Below the pieces are notes generated by a model. It did not search any database. It was not told the DNA's origin and saw nothing but the letters and a program-made list of their open reading frames with translations. Shown in pieces: positions 53,455 through 61,809 of a DNA stretch of 64,000 nucleotides (its first letter is position 1; each line of letters opens with the position of its first letter). The position numbers were made by a program, and so were the translations under genes. The DNA is from Methanobacteriota archaeon (GTDB lineage Archaea; Halobacteriota; Methanomicrobia; Methanomicrobiales; Methanospirillaceae), in NCBI GenBank assembly GCA_029547145.1, contig JAKPPV010000010.1, forward strand, positions 32,144-96,143, written 5' to 3'.

Positions 53455-55422
53455 ATGCGGAAAGGGACATGGATTACCATCTGGATACTGCTCGTGGCCG
53501 TCCTTTTGGTCGCGGGCTGCACGACCGCCCCCCCGTCACCCGGCGGGCAACAGACGCCTGACACCTCCGGCACGCCGACGGTACCACCGTCATCCGGCCG
53601 GTTAGTGTTCCTCACCGAGGAGTACCCACCCTTCAACTATCACGAGAACGGGGTGCTCACCGGCATCTCGGTGGACCTGCTGAACGAGACGCTGCAGCGT
53701 CTCGGCAGCACCCAGTCCATCAACGAGGTGCAGACCCTGCCCTGGGAGTCCGCCTACAACCGGACACTTTCCGAACCGAACACGGTCCTCTTCGCGACGT
53801 CGCGCCTTTCTTCGCGCGAACCGGAGTTCAAGTGGGCCGGCCCGATCGCCCCCGAGCGGTCCGTCCTCTTCGCCCTCCGGGGCGGGAACGTAACGGTCAG
53901 CGGTCCGGCAGACCTTGCCCGGTTCCGGATCGGGGTGGTCCGGAACGATGCGGCGCGGCAGAAGCTGGCGGACCTCGGCGTCCCGGCCGACCGGATCCGG
54001 ATCGCCGAGCGGCAGGAGGAGCTGCCCGCCTGGGTTGATGCGGGGGAGGTCGACCTCTTCGCCTACGGCGAGGCGGCGGGCCGCATGCTCGCCGCGCAGG
54101 GGAACCGGAGCCCGCTCCGGTTCGTCCCGGTCTATACCCTCGCGGAGTACGAGACCTGGTTCGCCTTCAACCGGCAGACCCCCGACGAGACGGTTGCACG
54201 GTTCCAGGCGGCCCTCGACCGGCTCTCCGTGGAGCGGAACGCCGATAACCTGACGGTCCGCGAGGAGATCCTGGCCCGGTACTCTCCCGCCGAGGCCCTC
54301 TCGCGGATGACATTCTTCACCGAGGAGTATCCACCGTTCAACACGCTGGTGAACGGGACGATCGGGGGGATCGCACCCGAGCTCCTCCGGACGGCGTCCT
54401 CGGCACTGAACGCCACCCTCCGACCGGACCAGGTGAGGCTCGGCACGTGGAGCGAGGGGTACAACACCGCGCTCACGACCAACTACTCGGTCGTCTTCTC
54501 CACCGCCCGGACCCCTGAACGGGAGGGGCTCTTCCGGTGGGCCGGCCCGATCGGCCGCTTCCAGTACGTGATCCTCGCCGATCGCGACCGTGGGCTTCCC
54601 GCGAACGTGGATCCGGCCGCCCTCCGGATCGTCACGATCCAAGACGACGTCTCCGGCACCCTGCTCCGGGAGCAGGGCATCCCAAAGACCGCGATCCGGT
54701 ACGAGGTGGATACGGTCGCCATGGTCGAGGCGGTACGGAACGGGAGCGTCGATGCGCTCGCGTATCCCCTCCTCCCGGCCCGGAGTCTCCTCGAACGGTA
54801 CGGCCTGGACCCGAACCGGTTCGGGGTCGTCCGGACGCTCGGCGAGCAGGAGATGTACTTCGCCTTCAACCGCAACACCTCCCCGGTCGTGGTCGACGCG
54901 TTCAACCGGACGCTCACGGCCCTCAAGACGGAGAAGGACGAGCGGGGTGTGGCCCCGTACGAGCGGATCCTCTACCGCAACATCGGACCCGAGTGCTCGA
55001 GCGCCCGCTCGAACACCACCGGTGCGGTGGCGGTGGTGGACCTGACGGTCGAGCGGCTCGCTGCGGACACGCCGGCGACGCTCAGCGAGATCAACCGGGG
55101 GGTTGCGCCGTTCCGGGACCCGTCCGACCCGGAGGTATATGCCTTCGTCTACGACACCAACCTGACGATGGTGGCCCATGCCGCCAACCCCCGTCTCGTG
55201 GGGGAGAACTACCGGGGAAAGACCGACGCCGCCGGCACGCCGTTCCGGGACCGGTTCTTGGCCACCGCCACGTCGAAGGGCTCGGGCTGGGTCGACTACG
55301 TCTACGTGAACCTGGCGGAGAGCCGGCTCTCCTGGAAGACGACCTACTGCCGGTCGGTACGTGGTTCCGACGGGCGGGAGTACATCGTCTGTGCCGGCAC
55401 CTTCAAGGACTGCAGGGCGTGA
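53455..55422 (+). CDS. Lipoprotein with two solute-binding domains and a Cache domain
   Basis: A 655-residue exported protein. The N-terminal signal ends in LLVAGC (lipobox), followed by a Pro/Thr linker. Two SBP_bac_3 (amino-acid-binding-like) domains come next, at about 50-280 and 285-505; each begins with FLTEEYPPFN or FFTEEYPPFNT and has a GISVDLLNE or GIAPELLRT loop. A C-terminal Cache-like domain follows (about 520-655: RLAADTPATLSEINRG, AFVYDTNLTMVAHAANPRLVGENYRGK). No transmembrane helix or transporter gene is nearby, so a sensory role is more likely than uptake. ATG 53455 has GGAGAG upstream. Confidence 0.85.
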   Translation: MRKGTWITIWILLVAVLLVAGCTTAPPSPGGQQTPDTSGTPTVPPSSGRLVFLTEEYPPFNYHENGVLTGISVDLLNETLQRLGSTQSINEVQTLPWESAYNRTLSEPNTVLFATSRLSSREPEFKWAGPIAPERSVLFALRGGNVTVSGPADLARFRIGVVRNDAARQKLADLGVPADRIRIAERQEELPAWVDAGEVDLFAYGEAAGRMLAAQGNRSPLRFVPVYTLAEYETWFAFNRQTPDETVARFQAALDRLSVERNADNLTVREEILARYSPAEALSRMTFFTEEYPPFNTLVNGTIGGIAPELLRTASSALNATLRPDQVRLGTWSEGYNTALTTNYSVVFSTARTPEREGLFRWAGPIGRFQYVILADRDRGLPANVDPAALRIVTIQDDVSGTLLREQGIPKTAIRYEVDTVAMVEAVRNGSVDALAYPLLPARSLLERYGLDPNRFGVVRTLGEQEMYFAFNRNTSPVVVDAFNRTLTALKTEKDERGVAPYERILYRNIGPECSSARSNTTGAVAVVDLTVERLAADTPATLSEINRGVAPFRDPSDPEVYAFVYDTNLTMVAHAANPRLVGENYRGKTDAAGTPFRDRFLATATSKGSGWVDYVYVNLAESRLSWKTTYCRSVRGSDGREYIVCAGTFKDCRA

Positions 55423-55989
55423 TCCGGTTCCAGGTTGCGCTCCTCGAGGGGTTCGTGCCCGTCGGCGTCACGGGGGGCTGCTCGTCATCGGGCGGGCCGG
55501 TACGGCTCCGGGCTCTGCCCCCCCGTGACCGGGTGACGGGGGCCCCGTTCCCGGCCCGGTGCACCGTTACGACCGCCGATGGGAACCCCTGTCGAGAGAC
55601 GTCCGGGCCCGGGCACACGTCACGGTCTGTGCCCTCCGGAGGACGCAAATAAACCCCCCCCCACCATTCTTCCTCCCGACGGGGCAGTTTCAGGACGCCA
55701 CGGGGCCCGGTCCCGTTCCTGCGCGCCGGGCCGGCTGACCGGGTGGAGTGGACATCCCCAGCGGAGCATGACCACTTCGAACGGGTGGGTGGCCCGGTTC
55801 CGGCGCTCATCGACGCGAGGGCGACCTGTTCGTCTTTTCTGCACACCAGGTACGCCCCACGTGTCGGAGCGATTACCCGGATCCTGGAGCGCTCAACAGC
55901 GGATCGTCGTCCGACGACCGAACGGGCCTGCCGGGAATCGAAGGATGGAAAATCGCAGCCTTCCGGGAGAAAGACGGGTACGCATCCCG
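55423..55989 (+). other. Gene-free stretch between the lipoprotein and ArsR genes
   Basis: 567 bases with no reading frame I can support. It contains a C9 run at 55654-55662 after CAAATAAA, scattered C- and G-rich blocks, and short open frames without family resemblance or ribosome sites. No tRNA-like fold was found by eye. The two flanking genes converge here, so part may be untranslated 3' sequence. Confidence 0.5.
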
Positions 55990-56337
55990 TCACTCTGGCG
56001 GGGGATACGGCGATGAGACGCACCGCTCGCCGAGGGGCGTCAGGCGGTAGATGATCCAGCTCCCCTGCTGGGTGCCCTCGATCAGTCCGGCCTTCTTGAG
56101 CTGGTTCAGGTGGTACGAGAGCCGGGAGTCCGCGATCCCCGCGATCTCCTTGATCACACAGACACAGAGCGGCTGGAGGGCGAGGGCGAGCAGGATTCGA
56201 AGACGAAGCGGTTCGGAGAGGGCATGGTGGATCCGACTGACGGCGGAGACTGCATCATCGGGTGGTAACCGGCTCAGGATCCCCGGTACCCCACCGAGGG
56301 CCGTGAGGCTTTCGTATACTTCCTGCGGGATCGGCAT
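55990..56337 (-). CDS. ArsR-family transcription regulator
   Basis: A 115-residue winged-helix protein. LSEPLRLRILLALALQPLCVCVIKEIAG, then DSRLSYHLNQLKKAGLIEGTQQGSWIIYRLT (condensed) is the classic ArsR DNA-binding core with recognition helix SRLSYHLNQLKKAGL at about residue 71-85. The CVC pair near residue 58-60 sits in the first helix of the DNA-binding part (as in ELCVCDL of ArsR) and may bind a metal or sense redox. The ATG at 56337 has an eight-base leader behind TATA and inverted repeats, indicating autoregulation. Confidence 0.92.
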   Translation of the reverse strand: MPIPQEVYESLTALGGVPGILSRLPPDDAVSAVSRIHHALSEPLRLRILLALALQPLCVCVIKEIAGIADSRLSYHLNQLKKAGLIEGTQQGSWIIYRLTPLGERCVSSPYPPPE

Positions 56338-56344
56338 CGATGAG

Positions 56345-56404
56345 TTCAACTTTATGTTGAATCTGGAGATATACATTTCGAACGAATATTCAACTTCTGT
56401 TGCA
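56345..56404 (-). promoter_or_regulatory. ArsR promoter with three inverted repeats
   Basis: TTCAAC-TTTAT-GTTGAA (56345-56361, perfect) lies between the TATA box (GTATATCT on the minus strand, 56367-56374) and the expected start. TTCG-AA-CGAA (56377-56386) abuts the TATA box on the upstream side. TTCAAC-TTCT-GTTGCA (56389-56404, one mismatch) lies farther upstream. The TTCAA/TTGAA arms resemble the known ArsR/SmtB operator consensus. Confidence 0.65.
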
Positions 56405-56626
56405 TCCCTCCGGACCTCGAACCGACCCTCGCGATCCAGCCCCGTACCCCCCGATCGCCTCATCCGGCTCCTCGCCATCGGCCGGAATAGGTTCCGGGCC
56501 GGGCGTGCCGGATGGGGCCGGCGGAAAAACGAACGAGCGACGGGGGCGAGGGCTTCGGGGGGTGTCGGGTGCCGATCGGGGGACCGGGAGGTTCGACGAT
56601 GCTGTCCCGGGATCATCCACGCGGGA

Positions 56627-56788
56627 TCAGCGAACGGCGTCGGGGTCGCAGGCACAGCTCCTGCCTGCAGGGCAGAGGACGTCCCGTTCCTTCTCGCAAC
56701 AGGCGTCGCAGAGGTAGACGATCCCGTACCGGGGGTGCCGGGCCTTGACGAAGCGGGTCCCGGGGGTGTTACAGAGGCTGCACTGCAT
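56627..56788 (-). CDS. Very small Cys-rich (zinc-ribbon-like) protein
   Basis: A 53-residue protein with eight cysteines: CSLC near the start, CDACC in the middle, and LCPAGRSCACD at the end. The paired Cys spacing suggests one or two zinc or Fe-S sites. I recognise no family, though similar tiny ribbons are frequent in methanogens. ATG 56788 is chosen because the conserved-looking CSLC follows directly; a longer in-frame start at 56842 adds only basic sequence. It is upstream of the ArsR gene on the same strand, about 290 bases away. Confidence 0.6.
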   Translation of the reverse strand: MQCSLCNTPGTRFVKARHPRYGIVYLCDACCEKERDVLCPAGRSCACDPDAVR

Positions 56789-56842
56789 GAACTGACCGAC
56801 CGGTCGATGGTACCCGGTCACCATTCCTCTGGTCTTTGACAC

Positions 56843-57246
56843 GGTTCAAGCATTCGATCGGGTGCCGCCCGGATGGTCGACCCGTCACCGTCTGCGCAGG
56901 GATGGCGCACTGGGGTGTGCCCTCGGGCCTACCGGGCATCAGGGGGTGGGGCCGAACCTTTGGACCACCCTCCGGCCCCCCCTGCCCCTTGTACCCTGCC
57001 CGCATCCGGACAACCCCTGTCCCTGCCACGCCTGTGCCAGGCGGTCCCTGCCCGGCGAACCCCTGTTCGGGCCGATCAACGATGCCAGGCAGACGACACC
57101 GGTTGCGCCCGGGGAACGGACCCGTCAGGCAGACGCCGCTCCGTCCCCCGGAAGGAAGTCCGCCGTCGTAACAGAGACGAACGAGACGGAACGACGGGGG
57201 GCGCAGGGGAGGGACTCCGACCGGTACCCGTCGGATCGGCGCCGTT
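56843..57246 (+). other. Gene-free stretch before the hexulose-phosphate isomerase gene
   Basis: 404 bases without a supported gene. The part at about 56985-57070 is C-rich with recurring CCCTG/CCCTGCC words. Open frames exist on the plus strand, but they lack ribosome sites and recognisable protein content. No RNA gene was recognised. Confidence 0.45.
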
Positions 57247-57813
57247 TCACGGGACGTGGTGGAGATCGATGTCGTCAGACCCGATGCCGAAGCGCTCCCC
57301 GATCCGGGTGACGAGCACCTCCTGGAAGAAGGAGGCGGCGAGCTCGAAGTCCCCGCCGCCGTAGACGGTGCCGTGCTTCATCGAAGGGAGCGAGAAGACC
57401 AGGTCCCCCATCCTGATGCAGGCCGGAAGGGGCGGTTCTCCCGTCACGAAGGCGCATCTCACCCCGCGACTCCGGGCCGTCTCGACGTGATAGAGGAGGT
57501 CGGAGCGGGTGCATTTCTTCGAGATGACGATCAAGAGGTCTTTTTCATGAAACGTGTTCCGCACCAGGTCGCCGCAGAACCAGGAGGCGCCGAGATGGTG
57601 CTGGAAGTGCCGGAGGCGGATGGCGAGCGCCGAGGCGACGCTGCCGCTTCTGCCGAAGCCATAGCAGTGGATCGCCCCCGCCTCCTTCATCGCCGAGATC
57701 AACCGCTCGATCTCCGGCGCATCCCGGGCCATTCGTCCGGCGACCTCCTCGCAGAAGGTGGCGTATTCGGTGGCGATCTCCGGGATCGTGCGGGGGGGAG
57801 ACGGGGGGGTCAT
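57247..57813 (-). CDS. hxlB: 6-phospho-3-hexuloisomerase-like SIS protein
   Basis: A 188-residue sugar isomerase (SIS) domain protein. IHCYGFGRSGSVASALAIRLRHF is the phosphosugar-binding loop (about residues 48-70), DLLIVISKKCTRSDLLYHVETARSRGVRCAFVTGEP holds the second Ser/Thr loop, and the C-terminal block has ELAASFFQEVLVTRI. It resembles PHI, which interconverts hexulose-6-phosphate and fructose-6-phosphate in the ribulose monophosphate route that many archaea use to make pentoses. No hexulose-phosphate synthase gene is nearby, so other SIS roles are possible. ATG 57813 with GGGGAT upstream. Confidence 0.8.
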   Translation of the reverse strand: MTPPSPPRTIPEIATEYATFCEEVAGRMARDAPEIERLISAMKEAGAIHCYGFGRSGSVASALAIRLRHFQHHLGASWFCGDLVRNTFHEKDLLIVISKKCTRSDLLYHVETARSRGVRCAFVTGEPPLPACIRMGDLVFSLPSMKHGTVYGGGDFELAASFFQEVLVTRIGERFGIGSDDIDLHHVP

Positions 57814-58106
57814 CGAGATCCCCTTTGACGCGAACCAGCATAAGGGGTCCGCTCTACCTGAACCCTGCCGGTACCCTCTTCGCCCGGGTGGCGGGTGACC
57901 CCGGGGGGGGGGAGGCGTGAACACCGACACCGGCGTGCGGCGTACCTCGCGTCCGGGCCGCGACCCGATCGTCTCCCCCGGCGAGGTCGGCGAACCGGCA
58001 GACGAGGGCCTTGTCCGGGAGGGCGTGACGGCGGAGTCCGATCGTGGCCCTGCGCCCTGGAGCGCCGCAGAACAGGGTCACCCGCAGGAGACCCCCGTCG
58101 GCCGTT
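57814..58106 (-). other. Intergenic stretch with G10 tract
   Basis: 293 bases between two minus-strand genes with no supported gene. It holds a G10 run (57903-57912, plus strand) and, near 57843-57850, a TATA-like CCTTATGC on the minus strand that would give a short leader for the isomerase gene. Confidence 0.4.
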
Positions 58107-58556
58107 TCACCGTTCGCAACCGTTCCCGCTGGTCCCGATACCGGTCGTCTCGCAGGAGACGCACTTTGCGAGTTTCTCATCGATGACGCGGTAGGCATTC
58201 GCCAGGACCGAGGAGTTCGAGATCAGTCCGGCGATCAGCACCGTCTCCAGGATCTCTTCCCGGCTCGCACCCATCTTCAGGGCCGCCTGCATATGGTACC
58301 CCGTGCAGTGGGTGCATTTCAGGGCGGCACCGACGGCGAGACAGATCAGCTCGACATGCTTCGGGTCAAGGGCCGATGTCTTGATCACCGCGTCCTTGTA
58401 GAGCAGGTGCGAGATCAGCACCTCCGGCCGTTCCGCCATCCTCTGGAAGATAAGCGGGACCTTCCCGTATTCCTGCTCGATCGCCCTCATCCACGCGGCA
58501 CAGGTCTCCTCGCTGCCGGTGCTCACGATGGTGGACAGTTCCTCTTCGAAGGTCAT
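58107..58556 (-). CDS. Carboxymuconolactone decarboxylase / AhpD-like protein
   Basis: A 149-residue all-helical protein of the CMD/AhpD family. The redox motif is CTHCTGYH (C81, C84, H88), preceded by Glu69 twelve residues before the first Cys as in AhpD. Such proteins reduce peroxides or disulfides or accept electrons from thiol systems. GGAGAG lies upstream of the ATG. It follows mmp7 by 42 bases on the same strand and may be the last gene of the MCR-activation operon. Confidence 0.88.
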   Translation of the reverse strand: MTFEEELSTIVSTGSEETCAAWMRAIEQEYGKVPLIFQRMAERPEVLISHLLYKDAVIKTSALDPKHVELICLAVGAALKCTHCTGYHMQAALKMGASREEILETVLIAGLISNSSVLANAYRVIDEKLAKCVSCETTGIGTSGNGCER

Positions 58557-58598
58557 CCCAGTCTCTCCGGATGAGAGGGAGGTGCCGTCGGGCCAGGC

Positions 58599-59537
58599 CT
58601 AGACGACGATGTCCGTCTCGGAAGAGGGTTTGATCCGTACCAGAATATAGTCGCGCATCCGCGAGGGAAGGACGTCCGCGATCCGGCCGATCGCAACCCC
58701 CTCCTCGACCTCGACCGATCGGATCCGGTCCGCGTACTCCGTGTAGGGGAGCTTCACGCGGAGGCCCGCGATCTGGACCGTGATCGGGGTCGGGCTCGTC
58801 ACCTCCAGGACCTCGGGGACCGCGGTCTGGATCACGGACATGAGCCGTGCCGGGGAGACGGAGAGCGGGTCCTTCGCGATCTCCTCCCGGCGGAGGTCCA
58901 GGACACGGGTGATCTCGGCGACGATCGCGTCGAGCCGTTCGATCTCGTCCGCCTCCTTGGTCCGGTGCATGAACCGCCCGACGTTGCCGACGTATCCGGC
59001 GACCGGCGGGTCGACCGCCCTGCGGAGGTCCTCCGTCGGGGGCTTCCCGGTCAGGATGATCGGTACGTCGACCCCCCGACGGAGCGCCACCATCTTCTTG
59101 CGGATGCAGTGGTCGAAGTTGCCGAGCAGAAAGACCGCGCAGTCGTGCTCGTTGATGATCTCGCGCTCTTCGGCGGAGGTCTGGGCGACGCGCTTCCCGT
59201 ACCCCCTCGCGAGCCCGATCATGTTGGACTTCGCTCCGAGCCTCCTGACGTACTCGGCGATGTCGCAGGCCGGGTGGGGCAGGTGATGGATCGAGAGCGA
59301 CGGGGTGACGATTGCGACCTCGGTCCCGACCAGCGGGGACGGTTTCACCTCGCCACCGAGCGGCCGGCCGATCCGTTCGATCAGGGGGATGTCGTCCCGA
59401 GGCACGAGACAGAGGAGGACGACCTCGGTCGCGAGCACGTGCTTCTGGATCACGTACCCGCCCAGGTCGGCGATCAGGTCGACGATCTCGTCGTGCCGGT
59501 AGACCCCGCCCTTGTAGGTGATCGGGACCAGGATCAT
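58599..59537 (-). CDS. mmp7: Methanogenesis marker protein 7 (MCR activation complex)
   Basis: A 312-residue methanogen-specific protein. In Methanococcus maripaludis Mmp7 co-purifies with McrC, Mmp3, Mmp17 and the A2 ATPase as the complex that activates F430 in methyl-coenzyme M reductase. Cysteines at C43, C91 (HPACDI), C133 (HDCAV) and C144 (DHCIRK) may ligate the unusual Fe-S clusters of that complex. Its ATG overlaps the mmp17 stop as ATGA. It lies at the end of the atwA-mmp3-mmp6-mmp5-mmp15-mmp17 run. Confidence 0.92.
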   Translation of the reverse strand: MILVPITYKGGVYRHDEIVDLIADLGGYVIQKHVLATEVVLLCLVPRDDIPLIERIGRPLGGEVKPSPLVGTEVAIVTPSLSIHHLPHPACDIAEYVRRLGAKSNMIGLARGYGKRVAQTSAEEREIINEHDCAVFLLGNFDHCIRKKMVALRRGVDVPIILTGKPPTEDLRRAVDPPVAGYVGNVGRFMHRTKEADEIERLDAIVAEITRVLDLRREEIAKDPLSVSPARLMSVIQTAVPEVLEVTSPTPITVQIAGLRVKLPYTEYADRIRSVEVEEGVAIGRIADVLPSRMRDYILVRIKPSSETDIVV

Positions 59538-60117
59538 GCCGGCGCCTCCATTCGGGCGAAGAGCGCCCTCACCCGCCCCTCCAGGTCATCGGGCAGGGTG
59601 TTCTCGCTCGCCGCGAGCCAGAAGCGGCCCTTCTCGTAGTGGTGCTCGCGGACGCGGAAGCCCTCCGGCGCGATCGCGAGCAGAGCGTAGATCAGGTCGC
59701 GGACCAGGCCGACGGTCGGGTCCGAGACGACCGTGCCGGCAAGGTCGGGGTCGACCGGGAGGTCCGGGTCCTCCGCGATCTCGATCGTCCAACGGTCCGG
59801 CTGCTCGACACGGTTCCGTCCGTATCGGTTCCAGAGGAGCTCGAGGAGGGCAGCAAGGTGGGTCTCGTCGCTGATCTCGAGCCGGACCTTCCCGGGGTTG
59901 AAGGTCACCTCGGCGAAGTCGCGCAGGTGGACAACCGGCGGGAGCCGTCCGAGCGCGCCGACCGCGATAAAAAGCGGGTACTCGGGATCGATCGCGATGT
60001 GGACCGCTCGATCGCCCGGACCAGGTTGTGGTCCAGCAGCACGTCGTTCGCGATGTCCGTATACGCGGAGACGGCCCATTCCTCGGGCGACTCGACGACA
60101 AAGTGGTCGAGGACCAT
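59534..60117 (-). pseudogene. mmp17: Methanogenesis marker protein 17, interrupted by a one-base frameshift
   Basis: The N-terminal part starts at ATG 60117 (VLDHFVVESPEEWAVSAYTDI) and runs in one frame to about residue 37 (LVRAIE, near base 60007). The rest (HIAIDPEYPLFIAVGALGRL to the end at 59534) is in a different frame. Adding one base at about 60005-60009 (for example GAG-GCG-GTC) joins both into a 194-residue protein of the expected Mmp17 length. Mmp17 is part of the MCR activation complex, which is thought essential, so a sequencing or assembly error is the most likely cause; real inactivation or frameshifting would be remarkable. Confidence 0.85.
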
Positions 60118-60120
60118 CCC

Positions 60121-61359
60121 TCACCCCTTCCTGATGAAGCCCGACGCGAGCAGGGCCGAACCGACCGCTCCGATGAACTGGGAGTGACGGGGGACGACGA
60201 CCCCGGTCTGGAGGAGCTCACCCATCGCGTGGACGAGCCCCGAGATCAGGGAGGTGCCCCCGACCATGATCACGGGCTCGCGGATGTCGACCTCCTGGAG
60301 CTGCTGCTCGTAGACCTGCTCTGCCACCGAGTGGCAGGCGGCAGCGGCGACGTCCTCCGGGGAGTTCCCGGCAGCGAGCGCGTTCACGAGCGACTGGGTT
60401 CCGAAGACGATGCAGTAGGAGTTCATCGGCACGTTCCTGCCCATCCCCTTCATCGCGAGCGGGCCGAGCTCGGTGATATCGATGCCGAGCCGCTTCGCGG
60501 TCATCTCCAGGAACCGCCCCGAGGCACCCGCACAGATCCCGCCCATCGTGAAGACGCCGGGGATCCCGTCCTGGACGGTGATCGCCTTGTTGTCCATCCC
60601 GCCGATGTCGATCACGGTGGCGAACCCGTGCTGGCGGTCGGCGAGGTAGACCGCGCCCTTCGAGTTGACGGTCAGTTCCTCCTGGATCAGGTCTGCCCCG
60701 ATCGCGTTGCCGAGCAGGAACCGGCCGTACCCGGTCACGCCGGTCGCCTCGATCTCCGAGCGCCGGAGCCCCGACTCCTCGAGCGCGAGCGCGATCACCT
60801 CCTCCGCCGACTGCTGGACCTGCGTCGTCGGCCTCCAACCGGTCCCGATCACCTCGTTGTCCTTCATGATGATCGCCTTCGTCGTGGACGACCCGGAGTC
60901 GAGGCCGAGCGTGATCCCCTCCTGCCGTTCGCGGGCAAGCAGGGCCCGCCGGCGGGCGATCGTGACGAGCGCCTCCATCCGCGTGAGCAGCGTCCCCGCC
61001 GTCGTCCGCTCGGTGAACGAGTACGAGACGACGGGGAGGCGTGACCCCTCGTGGATGTACCGCCGGAGCTCGTTCCGGACGATCGCCGCCTCGGCGCAGC
61101 GGAAGCAGGTGGCGATGAAGACCGCGTCGGCCTCCGCACGCCCCTCGACGAGGGCCTCCGCCCGGGCGATCATCAGTTTGAGATCGGCCGAGTGGACGTC
61201 GAGCCCGAAGCCCCGTCCGGCCGAACGGACGTCCGCGAGGGTCACATCGGGATAGAAGACCTCCGCCTCCACCTGGCGTGCCGCCTCGTAGATCTCGGGC
61301 ATCACCCCGGAGTACTCCGCTCCGCACGCGAGCAGGGCGATCCGGACGGGGGGGGTCAT
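60121..61359 (-). CDS. mmp15: Methanogenesis marker protein 15 (ASKHA activator-type ATPase)
   Basis: A 412-residue methanogen-specific protein. An N-terminal domain of about 145 residues ([20 protein letters not shown]; Cys pair CFRC at 85-88) precedes an ATPase domain of the 2-hydroxyacyl-CoA dehydratase/benzoyl-CoA reductase activator type. [14 protein letters not shown] (151-164) is phosphate loop 1 and [17 protein letters not shown] holds the Cys that bridges a 4Fe-4S cluster in such activators. This fits ATP-driven low-potential electron transfer. GTG/ATG choice: ATG 61359, overlapping the mmp5 stop by four bases. Confidence 0.92.
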   Translation of the reverse strand: MTPPVRIALLACGAEYSGVMPEIYEAARQVEAEVFYPDVTLADVRSAGRGFGLDVHSADLKLMIARAEALVEGRAEADAVFIATCFRCAEAAIVRNELRRYIHEGSRLPVVSYSFTERTTAGTLLTRMEALVTIARRRALLARERQEGITLGLDSGSSTTKAIIMKDNEVIGTGWRPTTQVQQSAEEVIALALEESGLRRSEIEATGVTGYGRFLLGNAIGADLIQEELTVNSKGAVYLADRQHGFATVIDIGGMDNKAITVQDGIPGVFTMGGICAGASGRFLEMTAKRLGIDITELGPLAMKGMGRNVPMNSYCIVFGTQSLVNALAAGNSPEDVAAAACHSVAEQVYEQQLQEVDIREPVIMVGGTSLISGLVHAMGELLQTGVVVPRHSQFIGAVGSALLASGFIRKG

Positions 61360-61808
61360 GCGGACGCACCTCCGGCGAGGGAGGAGAGGAACTCCCGGAT
61401 CGCCGCGACGAACCGGACCCCCTCCTCGTCGCTGTGCGGGTAGGTGAGCTCCAGGATCGGGATGCCGCGCCGGTGCAGCAAAAAGCGGACCAGCTCGTTG
61501 GTACGGGCGCAACCCATGCACCCGAAGGCGAGGTCCGCGTCCTGGATGATGATCCCCGCGTCGGCCTCCTCGATCTGCGGACCGAAGAGGGACATCCGGC
61601 CGCGGACGCCGGAGGGGACCTCCACGGCAGCGAAACGGAGGCCCTTCTTCGGGTCCTCGGACGTGATCTGGAGGGGAGGGGAGTCGAGCCCCGCCGTCTG
61701 GACCTTCTCCCGGACGGAGAGGGCCGAACCGAGCGGCCGGTGCCCGAAACGGGAGACGAGGTCGGAGAGGATCAGACTCGTGCCGGGATAGATGAATACT
61801 TTCGCCAT
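61356..61808 (-). CDS. mmp5: Methanogenesis marker protein 5
   Basis: A 150-residue methanogen-specific protein without known activity. It starts [26 protein letters not shown] and has a CxxC pair in [14 protein letters not shown] (C97, C100), a possible metal or redox site. It sits between mmp6 and mmp15 with one-base and four-base junctions, so the genes are translated together. Confidence 0.92.
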   Translation of the reverse strand: MAKVFIYPGTSLILSDLVSRFGHRPLGSALSVREKVQTAGLDSPPLQITSEDPKKGLRFAAVEVPSGVRGRMSLFGPQIEEADAGIIIQDADLAFGCMGCARTNELVRFLLHRRGIPILELTYPHSDEEGVRFVAAIREFLSSLAGGASA

Positions 61809-61809
61809 G

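Noticed and set aside
55743..56054. 103-codon open frame in the gap before the ArsR gene
   Set aside because: No ribosome site, no homology that I recognise, and it runs into the convergent ArsR coding region.
57854..58198. 114-codon open frame on the minus strand upstream of the isomerase gene
   Set aside because: Overlaps the end of the AhpD-like gene in another frame, has no start signal, and its composition is low-complexity.
60013..60124. Alternative upstream start of the longer mmp17 frame (60124) as the real gene start
   Set aside because: The first part of that frame (RPLCRRVARGMGRLRVYGH) is low-complexity shadow sequence, while the other frame gives a sensible N-terminus; a frameshift explains both better.
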